Shown in pieces: positions 30,432 through 38,915 of a DNA stretch of 57,882 bases. The DNA lies in contig CAJOHX010000012.1 in assembly GCA_905234475.1 (NCBI GenBank), positions 1-57,882 on the forward strand, given 5' to 3'. Every line of letters starts with the position of its first letter. Position 1 is the first letter of the stretch. Made by a program: the position numbers and the translations under genes. The notes below the pieces were generated by a model. The model was not told the DNA's origin. It did not search any database and was given only the letters and a program-made list of their open reading frames with translations. The DNA comes from an uncultured Bacteroidales bacterium. Its GTDB lineage: Bacteria > Bacteroidota > Bacteroidia > Bacteroidales > UBA932.

Positions 30432-33400
30432 ATGAAGAATCGATACGGGATCCTGTTCCTGCTTGCAGTCCTGCCGGCCGCCTGTTCGCATCCGGAGGCT
30501 TCGCCCGGCCCTTCCGGCGGCGAGAGCGTCATCCAGGTGGCGGAGCGCCTGTCCAACCAGCGGGTCAACGCCTTCGCGGAAGACGCCGACGGCCACATCT
30601 GGATCGGCACCGCACGCGGGCTCAACAAATACGACATCCACGACTACCACCAGTACTTCCGTTCGGACGACACCCTCGGCCTGCCGGACAACCAGATTAC
30701 GGCCCTGCTCTGCAGCGCCGCCGGCCGGCTCTGGGTCGGCACGCCCTTCGGCGTGGCCGTGCGCATGGACGACGGCCGTTTCCGGCACGTACGGACGCTC
30801 GGAGACAACAAGAACGTCAGCGAAATCCTGGAGACCCGCGACGGGCAGATCCTGTTCAACAACAACGGCCTGCTGCTGCGCTACGACGAGCAGGCGGACT
30901 GCATCCGCCCCGTCGTCCGCGACTACGGCGGGCTCCGCTCGGTCATCGGCCAGGACGGCCGCATCTGGACCATCGCCGGCCTGGCGGAGCTCCGCTGCTA
31001 CGACCCCTCCGACTTCCACCTGACCGGCTCCTGGGCCACGCGGCATCCCGCCTACCACCTCACCATGGCCGCGACCGGCGAGATCTGGATCTCCGGCATG
31101 GGCGCCCTCAGCATCTTCGACCCGCGCAGCGAGAAGTGGCTGGACCTCCCGGAGGCCATCCGGCGCGAGCGCAGACTCATGCAGGGCGACATCGACATCC
31201 TCTTCGCCAACGGCTCGGACATGCTCCTGCACACCATCACGGACGGCATGTTCTGCTACAGCCAGGCCACCGGCCGGCTGCTCCACCAGGGCGATCCGGG
31301 CTTCCCGTACGACATTCCCGACTTCGAGTATTTCAGCCTGTTCCGCGACAGCCGGGGCAATCTCTGGTTCGGCTCCACCGACCAGGGCTACAGCGTCTCC
31401 TATGCCGCCAAGGAAGGTTTCAACAGCAACCGCTACCTGGCGGAATTCTTCCAGCACAAATCCGTCACCGCCCTGTGCACCGACCGCGACAACCGGCTCT
31501 GGATCAGCACCCTCAACGACGGACTCTATGTATGCAACCCGGGCGGCAACGACCTGCGCCGGATCGACCTGGACCGGCTCGTCCCGGACAGCAACCTGGG
31601 CTACATCCGCTGCTCCGGCCTCTTCTGTGACGCCCAGGGCGAGCTGTGGCTCGTCCTGACGGAGAAATACCGCGTGCTCCGCTGCCGCTACGACGGAAAG
31701 GACCTGCGCATGATTGACCGCATCGACCAGTTCAACCCCATCTCCGTGTCGCAGGACGACCTGGGCCGCATCTGGATCTCCAACTACGCCGGCGAGCTGC
31801 TCCGCTACGACAAGGACAGCCGCCACATCGACCGGGTCCCCCTCCCGGGCGAAGCGCGGACCATCACCCCCGCCCTGCTGCAGGTCACGCCCGGGCGCAT
31901 GCTCGCCGCCTCCTACAACAACCCCATGTGCGAGGTCTTCACCAACACGGCGGAAGCCCAGTTCATCGTCACGCCGGACGCGGAATGGAAGCACGGCTTC
32001 GTCCCGGTCCCTACCTGCATGTTCCTGGACAGCGCCGGCGACGTCTGGCTCGGCACGGTGGGCGGCGGCCTGTTCCGCTACTCCCAGAAGGAGCGCCAGA
32101 CCTCCCGGGTGCCTGGGACGCCCTGCCAGGACATCTGCGCCATCCAGGAGGACCTCCAGGGCAACCTGTGGGTCAGCACGATGAACGGTCTGTGCCGCTA
32201 CGACCGCACGATCGACGCCTTCGTCAGTTATTTCGAGAGCGACGGCACGGGCGGCAACCAGTTCTGCGACCGCAGCGCCTGCCGCCTCTGCGACGGCACG
32301 CTCGTGTTCGGCGGCACGCACGGCCTGACCCTGTTCAACCCCCTGGATCTCCAGCTCAAGCGCAGTTTCCCGCTGGTCTTCGAGGATCTCAAGATCCACA
32401 ACAAGCTGGTCATCCCCTCCCCGGACGGCCCCATCGACCGGGAGCTCGTCCGAAAACCGCAGGTCACCATCCGCAATGACCAGAACGGCTTCAGCATCAC
32501 CTTCGCCGCCCTGGATTACAGTGAGTTCACGCGCCCGCGCTACGCCTATATGATGGAGGGATTCGACCACTACTGGATCGAATCCGGCACGGTCAACGAT
32601 GCGAACTACGCCAACCTGCCCGCCGGTCGCTACCGCTTCCGCGTGATGGTGCAGGACGACCCTTCCTCCGAGCAGTCGCTCTCCATCAAGGTCCTGCCGC
32701 CTTGGTACCGGACCTGGTGGGCCCGGCTGATCTTCTGGCTCGCCACTGTCGGGCTGCTCTTCCTCATCTGGTGGTTCTTCCGCCGCATCCGCCGCGTCCG
32801 CAAGCAGGCGGCCAAGCACATCCGCGAAGTGCGCCGCGAACAGGAGCGCGCCGAGCATGAGAAGGAAGCCGAGCAGCGGCTCAATCAAGTGCAGATGAAC
32901 TATTTCGCCAACGTGGCGCATGAGTTCCGCACCCCGCTCACAATGATTGCGGGACCCGCCGAACAGCTCGCTGCCTCGCCCGACATCCACGGGCAGGACC
33001 GCCAGCTCGTCGGCATCGTGCAGCGCAACACCGCCTGGATGCTCTCGCTGGTGGGCCAGCTGCTCGACTTCAACCGCATCGGGGACAAGAAGCTCCAGCT
33101 CAAGGTGGCGGAAGGCGACATCGTGGCGCCGCTCAGCGACACCGCCGACCTGTTCCGCTTCAACGCCGAATCCAAGGGCATCGAGTTCAATACATACGGC
33201 CTGGAAGACCGCTTCACGATGTGGCGGGACGCCGACAAGGTGACCAAGATCACCATGAATCTGCTGTCCAATGCATTGAAATTCACGCCGCCGGGCGGCA
33301 AGGTCGCGCTCTCGTTCGACGTCCTCCCCCGCGAGGAGGTCGCCGTCGATTTCCCGCTCACAGACGCCGACACCGACATGCAGTACGCCCAGATCCGTGT

Positions 33401-34460
33401 CTCCGACACCGGCCGCGGCATCCCGGAGGACCAGCTGGAGAAGATCTTCGAACGCTTCAACCAGGCCGGCCGGGGCGACTCCGCAGGCACCGGCATCGGG
33501 CTCTTCTATTCCCGCGCCCTCGCGGAGCTCCACCACGGCTACATCCATGCCCGCAACCGCGACGGCGGCGGCGCGGAGTTCACGTTCATCCTTCCCGTCA
33601 GCGCCTCCTCCTACTCGGAAGACGAGCGCACCGCCGAGGATCCGCTGCGCCAGCAACTCCCGCTGCCGGAGGTTGCGGACAGCCAGCCGGCCACGGACGA
33701 CTCGGGCGAGAAGCGCCGCGTCGTGGTCGTGGACGACGACATCGACGTAGCCAACTACGTCAAGGTGCTCCTGTCGCCATACTACAACGTCATCGTCCAT
33801 TTCGACGCAGATTCCGCGCTGAAGGCGCTCGAAGAGGAGGCCCCGGACCTGGTGATCAGCGACGTCGTCATGCCCGGCCGCAGCGGTTACGAGCTCTGCG
33901 AGACCATCAAAGGCAACCTCCAGCTCAGCCATATCCCCGTGATCCTCGTCACGGCCAAGGTGGCCGTGGAGAGCCAGGTCCAGGGCCTGGACAAGGGCGC
34001 GGACGCCTATGTCACCAAACCTTTCAACCCGTCCTACCTGCTGGCCTTGGTGAAGTCCCTGCTGGAGAACCGCGACAAGCTCCGCCGGCGCCTCGGCTCC
34101 GTGACCAGCACGGAAGACATCGAGCCGGAGGCGCTCTCACCGCGCGACAGCGCCTTCATGAAGGAACTTTACGAACTGATGGACAAGGAGTTGGCCAACC
34201 AGGAGCTGGACATCACCCGCATGACGGAAATGATGCGCATCTCCCGGACCAAATTCTACTACAAGGTGAAGGGCCTCACAGGCGAAAACCCGGGCGTGTT
34301 CTTCAAGCGCTACAAGCTCAACCGCGCCGCAGACCTGCTCAAAGAGGGAAAATACAACATGTCGGAGATCGCCTACATGACGGGCTTCAACACCCTGTCA
34401 CACTTCTCCACGTCCTTCAAGAAGCAGTTCGGCGTCCCGCCGTCCGAGTACGTCGGTTAA
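30432..34460 (+). CDS. Hybrid two-component system regulator (HTCS) of the glycan locus
   Basis: This 1342-residue inner-membrane protein joins a sensor and a transcription factor in one chain. After a lipoprotein-like signal (PAAC) come many two-component-propeller repeats (about 35-690; units such as DGHIWIGTARGLNKYD) and a Y_Y_Y domain (about 690-755). A transmembrane helix (about 764-786), a HisKA domain with His830 in NVAHEFRTPLT and an HATPase domain (SDTGRGIPEDQ about 991, GTGIGLF about 1019) follow. A receiver has phospho-acceptor Asp1144 (VISDVVMPG), and an AraC-type HTH ends the chain (about 1250-1340). HTCS proteins bind a breakdown product in the periplasm and activate the adjacent polysaccharide locus. 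A TTG two codons upstream is not needed as a start. Confidence 0.96.
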   Translation: MKNRYGILFLLAVLPAACSHPEASPGPSGGESVIQVAERLSNQRVNAFAEDADGHIWIGTARGLNKYDIHDYHQYFRSDDTLGLPDNQITALLCSAAGRLWVGTPFGVAVRMDDGRFRHVRTLGDNKNVSEILETRDGQILFNNNGLLLRYDEQADCIRPVVRDYGGLRSVIGQDGRIWTIAGLAELRCYDPSDFHLTGSWATRHPAYHLTMAATGEIWISGMGALSIFDPRSEKWLDLPEAIRRERRLMQGDIDILFANGSDMLLHTITDGMFCYSQATGRLLHQGDPGFPYDIPDFEYFSLFRDSRGNLWFGSTDQGYSVSYAAKEGFNSNRYLAEFFQHKSVTALCTDRDNRLWISTLNDGLYVCNPGGNDLRRIDLDRLVPDSNLGYIRCSGLFCDAQGELWLVLTEKYRVLRCRYDGKDLRMIDRIDQFNPISVSQDDLGRIWISNYAGELLRYDKDSRHIDRVPLPGEARTITPALLQVTPGRMLAASYNNPMCEVFTNTAEAQFIVTPDAEWKHGFVPVPTCMFLDSAGDVWLGTVGGGLFRYSQKERQTSRVPGTPCQDICAIQEDLQGNLWVSTMNGLCRYDRTIDAFVSYFESDGTGGNQFCDRSACRLCDGTLVFGGTHGLTLFNPLDLQLKRSFPLVFEDLKIHNKLVIPSPDGPIDRELVRKPQVTIRNDQNGFSITFAALDYSEFTRPRYAYMMEGFDHYWIESGTVNDANYANLPAGRYRFRVMVQDDPSSEQSLSIKVLPPWYRTWWARLIFWLATVGLLFLIWWFFRRIRRVRKQAAKHIREVRREQERAEHEKEAEQRLNQVQMNYFANVAHEFRTPLTMIAGPAEQLAASPDIHGQDRQLVGIVQRNTAWMLSLVGQLLDFNRIGDKKLQLKVAEGDIVAPLSDTADLFRFNAESKGIEFNTYGLEDRFTMWRDADKVTKITMNLLSNALKFTPPGGKVALSFDVLPREEVAVDFPLTDADTDMQYAQIRVSDTGRGIPEDQLEKIFERFNQAGRGDSAGTGIGLFYSRALAELHHGYIHARNRDGGGAEFTFILPVSASSYSEDERTAEDPLRQQLPLPEVADSQPATDDSGEKRRVVVVDDDIDVANYVKVLLSPYYNVIVHFDADSALKALEEEAPDLVISDVVMPGRSGYELCETIKGNLQLSHIPVILVTAKVAVESQVQGLDKGADAYVTKPFNPSYLLALVKSLLENRDKLRRRLGSVTSTEDIEPEALSPRDSAFMKELYELMDKELANQELDITRMTEMMRISRTKFYYKVKGLTGENPGVFFKRYKLNRAADLLKEGKYNMSEIAYMTGFNTLSHFSTSFKKQFGVPPSEYVG

Positions 34461-34470
34461 CCGTCAGGTT

Positions 34471-34497
34471 GTCATCCCGAGCGCAGTCGAGGAATCT
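34471..34497. repeat. GTCATCCCGAGCGC-type repeat abutting a stop codon
   Basis: The repeat reads GTCATCCCGAGC...GAGGAATCT. Its end overlaps the stop codon (34496-34498) of the minus-strand glucosaminidase gene. It fills the convergent spacer after the hybrid regulator. Confidence 0.65.
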
Positions 34498-35446
34498 ACA
34501 GTTTCCTTAGGATGATGGTCTCCCCGATATGGGTGGGGCCATCTCCTCTATAGCTGTTGTACAGCCGGATCTTCTTCAGCTGGACGCCGAACATCTGGGA
34601 GATGTCCCAGAGCGTGAGGCCGTTCTGCTCCGCCTCGAAACGGCCGGTGCCCGGCGCAGCCTGCGTCTTCTTGCGGGCCAGGTACACGATGGTGTCTGGC
34701 TCCAGCTCCTGCTCGTAGGCGAGGTCGTTGTAGCGCAGGATCTCCTTCGGCGAAAGGTCGTAGGCCGAGGCCAGGGAGCGGTAAGTATCGCCCTCAATGG
34801 AGAGCACATACGGCACGCCGTTGCGCTCCAGGACCTTGCGGGACATCGGCAGGGTCAGCCGCTCGACGGCGACGGGGATGCGGCGCTGCTCGACGGCAGC
34901 AACCTGCGGGAGGCCCCGCGCCGCGGGGGCCGGAGCCGCCTGGGCCAGCGCTTCCTCGTCATAGCGGTAGAGCTGGAAATCCTCGATGGAGGAGATCAGC
35001 TTGTTCGCATAGCGGGCGTCCGTGGCGTAGCCGGCCTTCTTGAGCCCCCTCGCCCAGCCCTTGTAGTCCGTGGGCTCCAGGTCGAACAGGCTCTGGTAGC
35101 GCTCGCGGGAGCGCAGGAAATCGGAATGCGCCCGGAAGGACTCCTCCGCGCTCGCATAGGCCCGGAAGCACTCCTTGGCGCTGTCGTCGTCTTTGTAGAA
35201 CGTCTCCCCGTCCCACTCCTCGTGGCACTTTATCCCGAAATGGTTATTGGCCTGGACGGCCAGCACGGACCGCCCGGCGCCCGACTCCACGAGCGCCTGG
35301 GCCAGCGTGATGCTGGCCGGCACGCCGGTGCGCTGCATCTCGGCGACAGCCAGGGGGGCAAATTGCTCAATATAGCTCTGGTACGGGTTCTGGGCCACGC
35401 AAAGGCAGGGCACCAGCGCCGCGACAAGGATCAGCAAACGTTTCAT
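34496..35446 (-). CDS. Secreted glucosaminidase (GH73-type) with LysM-like repeats
   Basis: This 316-residue protein has a signal peptide (about 1-19) and a mannosyl-glycoprotein endo-beta-N-acetylglucosaminidase-like domain (about 25-165; ITLAQALVESGAGRS with candidate catalytic Glu54, NNHFGIKCH, YATDARYANKLI). Two LysM-like peptidoglycan-binding segments follow (about 212-255, YVLSIEGDTYRSLASAYDLS; about 272-316, NGLTLWDISQMFGV). It cleaves cell-wall glycan strands. It follows rnz by 27 bases and is probably the last gene of an rpsA-rnz transcript. Confidence 0.88.
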   Translation of the reverse strand: MKRLLILVAALVPCLCVAQNPYQSYIEQFAPLAVAEMQRTGVPASITLAQALVESGAGRSVLAVQANNHFGIKCHEEWDGETFYKDDDSAKECFRAYASAEESFRAHSDFLRSRERYQSLFDLEPTDYKGWARGLKKAGYATDARYANKLISSIEDFQLYRYDEEALAQAAPAPAARGLPQVAAVEQRRIPVAVERLTLPMSRKVLERNGVPYVLSIEGDTYRSLASAYDLSPKEILRYNDLAYEQELEPDTIVYLARKKTQAAPGTGRFEAEQNGLTLWDISQMFGVQLKKIRLYNSYRGDGPTHIGETIILRKL

Positions 35447-35473
35447 TTGGCGTAGGAATAACGCACGAAGATA

Positions 35474-36277
35474 CTAAAAATCGATGACATCGCCATCCTG
35501 CCCGGCCGTCGTGTCCGGGAAAATATCCCGACACTCCTGCAGGAGGGCGTCAAAATCGGTAATCCGCGAAGAGTAATGCCCGATCACCAGGCGGCCGGCA
35601 CCGGCGTCGCGCGCGCACTGCGCCGCCTGCTCGGAGGTCGAATGCCAGTGGGCGACGGCCCGGTCGGCCATCTCCCGCGGATAGGTGGCCTCGTGGTAGA
35701 GGAGGTCCACCCCGCGCACCCAATCCGCCTCTTCCGGGAAGGGCACGGTGTCCGAGCAATAGGCGAAGCTCTTCGGATGGTAGTCCGGATTCTCCTTCCA
35801 GTGGCGCTCGGTCACGATCTCATCGAAACGATAGCCGTAGCACTCGATCTTGTGCCGGAGCGGGAAGGCGCTGCCCTGCACGTGCTTCGACGTGTGGATC
35901 AGCTGCGGCTCGCGGCAGTCCACGGCCGTGAAGCGGATCTCGAAGCAGTCGTACTCCCCGAAGAAGCTCTGGTAGAACTTCAGCACAGAGCCCAGCGCCT
36001 GCGGACCGTAGATGTCGAGGGGGGCCGTGCGGCCGTACATCGTCATCGTGTTGAGCAGGCCGAACAGGCCGAACAGGTGGTCGCCGTGGATATGGGTGAT
36101 AAAAATGGCCTCCACTTTCAGGAATGACAGGTGGGCACGCCGCATCTGCTGCTGCGTGCCCTCCCCGCAATCCAACAGGAACAAGCGCCCGTGCACGGAG
36201 AGCACCTGGGCGCTTGGATTCCTATCAGAAATGGGCATGGCCGAAGCCGTGCCCATTATCGTGAGAGTGAAGTTCAT
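35474..36277 (-). CDS. rnz: Ribonuclease Z
   Basis: This 267-residue metallo-beta-lactamase-fold enzyme matures tRNA 3' ends. It shows the zinc motif HIHGDH (62-67), an early GTASAMP, LLDCGEGTQQQ, and the late HSTSEQAA and LVIGHYSSRI segments typical of RNase Z. It is shorter than the usual 300 or so residues, with losses probably in the central arm. tRNA-Pro in this window lacks an encoded CCA, so trimming by such an enzyme would be needed. It lies six bases after rpsA. Confidence 0.92.
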   Translation of the reverse strand: MNFTLTIMGTASAMPISDRNPSAQVLSVHGRLFLLDCGEGTQQQMRRAHLSFLKVEAIFITHIHGDHLFGLFGLLNTMTMYGRTAPLDIYGPQALGSVLKFYQSFFGEYDCFEIRFTAVDCREPQLIHTSKHVQGSAFPLRHKIECYGYRFDEIVTERHWKENPDYHPKSFAYCSDTVPFPEEADWVRGVDLLYHEATYPREMADRAVAHWHSTSEQAAQCARDAGAGRLVIGHYSSRITDFDALLQECRDIFPDTTAGQDGDVIDF

Positions 36278-36283
36278 CGGATG

Positions 36284-38042
36284 TTACTCGCCTTTCTCGA
36301 GTTTCTCCTTCAGGGCAGCGAGGGCGTCGATGTCGCCAAGGGTGGTCTTCTCGACATTGGAGTTGACCTTCTTGACGGCCTTCTTGGTGCTCTCGGCTTC
36401 GCTCGCGGCGGCACGCTCCTTGACCTCCTGGTAGGTACGCAGGTGGCTGAGGAGGATGCGGCGGGTGGAGCGACGGAGCTCGACCACCTTGAACGGAAGG
36501 GTCCGACGGCCTGCTTGCCGTCTTCCTTGACAAGCTCGCGGGTGAAGGCAAAGCCCTCAGCCTCGCCGTCCAGGGTGATGTTGGCACCCTTGTCGGTCGT
36601 GGAAGCGACGGTACCCTCGACGGTGGAACCCACCGGGAACTTGGCCTCGATCTCGTCCCAAGGATTCGGGATAAGCTGCTTGTGGCCGAGGCTGAGCTTG
36701 TGGTTCTGCTCGTCGAAGTCGAGGATCTGGACGTCGATCACATCGCCGGGGGCGACCACCTCGGAGGGGTGCTTGATCTTGTTCCAGCTCAGGTCGCTGA
36801 TGTGCACGAGGCCTTCCACACCGTCCTCCAGCTCGGCGAACACGCCGAAGTTGGTGATGTTGCGGACCGTGGCCTTCTGCTTGCTGCCGACGGGATATTT
36901 CTCGCGGATGCTCTCCCAGGGGTTCGGCATGAGCTGCTTCAGACCGAGGGAAATCTTGCGGGCGTCGCGGTCGATGGACAGCACCTGGGCCTCCACCTCG
37001 TCGCCGACTTTCAGGAACTCCTGCGCGGAGTGCAGTCTCGGAGACCAGGACATCTCGGACACGTGGACCAGACCCTCAACACCCGGCTCAATCTCGATGA
37101 AGGCGCCGTAGTCAGCGATAAGGATGACCTTGCCCTTGACCTTGTCGCCCTCCTTGAGGTTGGCGTCAAGATTGTCCCACGGGTGCGGGGTGAGCTGCTT
37201 GAGACCGAGCGCGATGCGCTTCTGGGCCTCGTTGAAGTCGAGGACGACGACCTTGATCTTCTCGTCCAGGGCGACGATCTCCTCGGGATGGTTGACACGG
37301 CCCCAGGAGAGATCGGTAATATGGATGAGACCGTCCACGCCGCCGAGGTCCACGAACACACCGTAGTTGGTGATGTTCTTGACCACGCCTTCGAGGACCT
37401 GGCCCTTCTCCAGCTTGCTGATGAGCTCGGCGCCTCGAGGAGTGCCTTGTGGGAAACGACGACATTGCGGAACTCCTGGTTGATCTTGACGATCTTGCAG
37501 TCGATGTTCTGGCCGACGAACTGGTCGTAGTCGCGGATCGGCTTGATGTCGATCTGGCTGCCCGGCAGGAAGGCCTCGATGCCGAACACGTCGACGATCA
37601 TGCCACCCTTGGTGCGGGTCTTGACAAAGCCCTTGACGATCTCGTCGTTCTCGAAGGCCTCGTTGACGCGGTCCCAGGACTTCAGCGTGCGGGCTTTGCG
37701 GTGGGAAAGCACCAGCTGGCCCTTCTTGTCCTCGGCGGACTCTACATAGACCTCCACCTTGTCGCCGACCTTGATGTCGGGATCATAGCGGAACTCGGAC
37801 ACGGGGATGACACCCTCGCTCTTGCCGCCGATGGTGACGACGACCTCGCGCTTGTTGACCGCGGTGACCTCACCTTCGACCACTTCGTTCTCGACGACCT
37901 TGGACAGCGTGGCGCTGTAAGCGTCCTCGATGGCTTTCTTGTCGGAGCTGCCGTAGACGTCTCCGCCCTCGAAGGCATCCCAATCGAAATCCTCGGGCTT
38001 GACGGACGCGTTCATCCGAACTTCATTCTTTAATTCTTCCAT
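36284..38042 (-). pseudogene. rpsA: 30S ribosomal protein S1, reading frame broken twice
   Basis: Three frames together encode a full S1 of about 580 residues with six S1 RNA-binding repeats (for example VVEGEVTAVNKREVVVTIGG, VLEGVVKNITNYGVFVDLGG) and the conserved end LGDIDALAALKEKLEKGE. The start is the ATG at 38042 (MEELKNEV). Frame is lost at about 37431-37433, where family members have roughly seven more codons between VSHKALLEA and AELISKLEKG. It is lost again at about 36503-36504, just before TLPFKVVEL. Both are out-of-frame deletions. S1 is normally essential, so the organism probably has an intact gene and these are likely consensus errors; a true lesion cannot be excluded. Confidence 0.88.
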
Positions 38043-38120
38043 GTTGTAATTAAAAAACAAACTAGTAGTTAAACATTATTTTCTGTCCCTCCGGCCGGCA
38101 AGGCCGGATTTCGGGCGCGC

Positions 38121-38128
38121 AAAGTTAG
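38121..38128 (-). promoter_or_regulatory. Bacteroidetes -7 element (TAACTTTG) for rpsA
   Basis: An exact TAnnTTTG on the minus strand gives a leader of about 75 bases before rpsA. The leader contains a GC-rich dyad (CCGGCCGGCAAGGCCGG, about 38092-38108) that could serve S1 autoregulation. Confidence 0.5.
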
Positions 38129-38149
38129 CAAATTATTCTGATTTTCACT

Positions 38150-38157
38150 ACTTTTGT
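38150..38157 (+). promoter_or_regulatory. Bacteroidetes -7 element (TACTTTTG) for recR
   Basis: An exact TAnnTTTG lies 18 bases before the recR ATG at 38176, divergent from the rpsA promoter. Confidence 0.55.
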
Positions 38158-38175
38158 ATTCCCGATTTGCAAAAA

Positions 38176-38847
38176 ATGTATTCTGTCGACAAATACCCTT
38201 CCAAGATCCTCCAGGAGGCCGTCGAGGCCATCGGTTCCCTGCCCGGCGTGGGCTCCCGCAGCGCCCTGCGCCTCGCCCTGCACCTGCTCGGGCAGCCCGC
38301 GGATAGCATCCACCATTTCACGGAAGCGATCAACCGCCTCGCGGATGACGTCCAGTACTGCCGGACCTGCCAGATGGTCTCCGACGCGGACACCTGCCCG
38401 ATCTGCGCGGACCGCACGCGCGACGCCCGCACCATCTGCGTGGTGGAGAGCGTACGCGACGTGATGAGCATCGAGGCCACGGGGCAGTACCGCGGGGTCT
38501 ATCATGTCCTGGGCGGCATCATCTCCCCCATCGACGGCATCGGCCCCTCGGACATCCACATCAGGGAGCTGGTGGAGCGTATCGGGCGGATGCACGAGGA
38601 AGACGCCGCCGTGGAGGACCTCCCCGGCGGGGACAGCGTCTCCCGGGGAGACATTGAGATTATCCTCGCTTTGAGCGGCGATGTCGAAGGTGAGACGACC
38701 GCCCTGTACATCTACCGCCAGATCGAAGACAAGGGCGTGAAGGTCACCACCCTCGCCCGCGGCCTCGGCTTCGGCGACGACCTCGAATACGCCGACACCC
38801 TCACCCTCGGCCGCTCGCTCACGGCCCGGCAGCCCTTCCGGCCGTAG
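38176..38847 (+). CDS. recR: Recombination mediator protein RecR
   Basis: This 223-residue protein works with RecO/RecF to load RecA on gapped DNA. It has the N-terminal helix-hairpin-helix (IGSLPGVGSRSALRLALHLL, about 20-39), the four-cysteine zinc finger (CRTCQMVSDADTCPIC, about 62-77), the Toprim domain (ICVVESVRDVMSIE and YHVLGGIISPIDGIGP) and a C-terminal TLARGLGFGDDLEYAD. The ATG at 38176 is chosen; an in-frame TTG at 38167 lies close to the predicted transcript start. Confidence 0.96.
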   Translation: MYSVDKYPSKILQEAVEAIGSLPGVGSRSALRLALHLLGQPADSIHHFTEAINRLADDVQYCRTCQMVSDADTCPICADRTRDARTICVVESVRDVMSIEATGQYRGVYHVLGGIISPIDGIGPSDIHIRELVERIGRMHEEDAAVEDLPGGDSVSRGDIEIILALSGDVEGETTALYIYRQIEDKGVKVTTLARGLGFGDDLEYADTLTLGRSLTARQPFRP

Positions 38848-38852
38848 CCCCT

Positions 38853-38915
38853 GTCATCCTGAGCAACCCTTGTCATCCTGGCAGCCCCTGTCATCCTGAG
38901 CGAAGCGAAGGATCT
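38853..38915. repeat. Three tandem GTCATCCTGAGC-type repeats
   Basis: Partial copies begin at 38853 and 38872, and a full copy (GTCATCCTGAGC...AAGGATCT) spans 38890-38915. The full copy overlaps the stop codon (38914-38916) of the minus-strand permease. The block fills the convergent spacer after recR. Confidence 0.75.

Noticed and set aside
30405..33932. A 1175-codon open frame antisense to the hybrid regulator
   Set aside because: Its product is a low-complexity Val/Ala/Glu/Gly/Asp chain with no domain. Such frames arise opposite GC-rich coding sequence. The sense strand encodes a fully recognisable regulator.
36490..37445. Programmed ribosomal frameshifting in rpsA
   Set aside because: There is no slippery heptamer or following structure at either site, codons seem to be missing relative to the family, and S1 is not known to use recoding.
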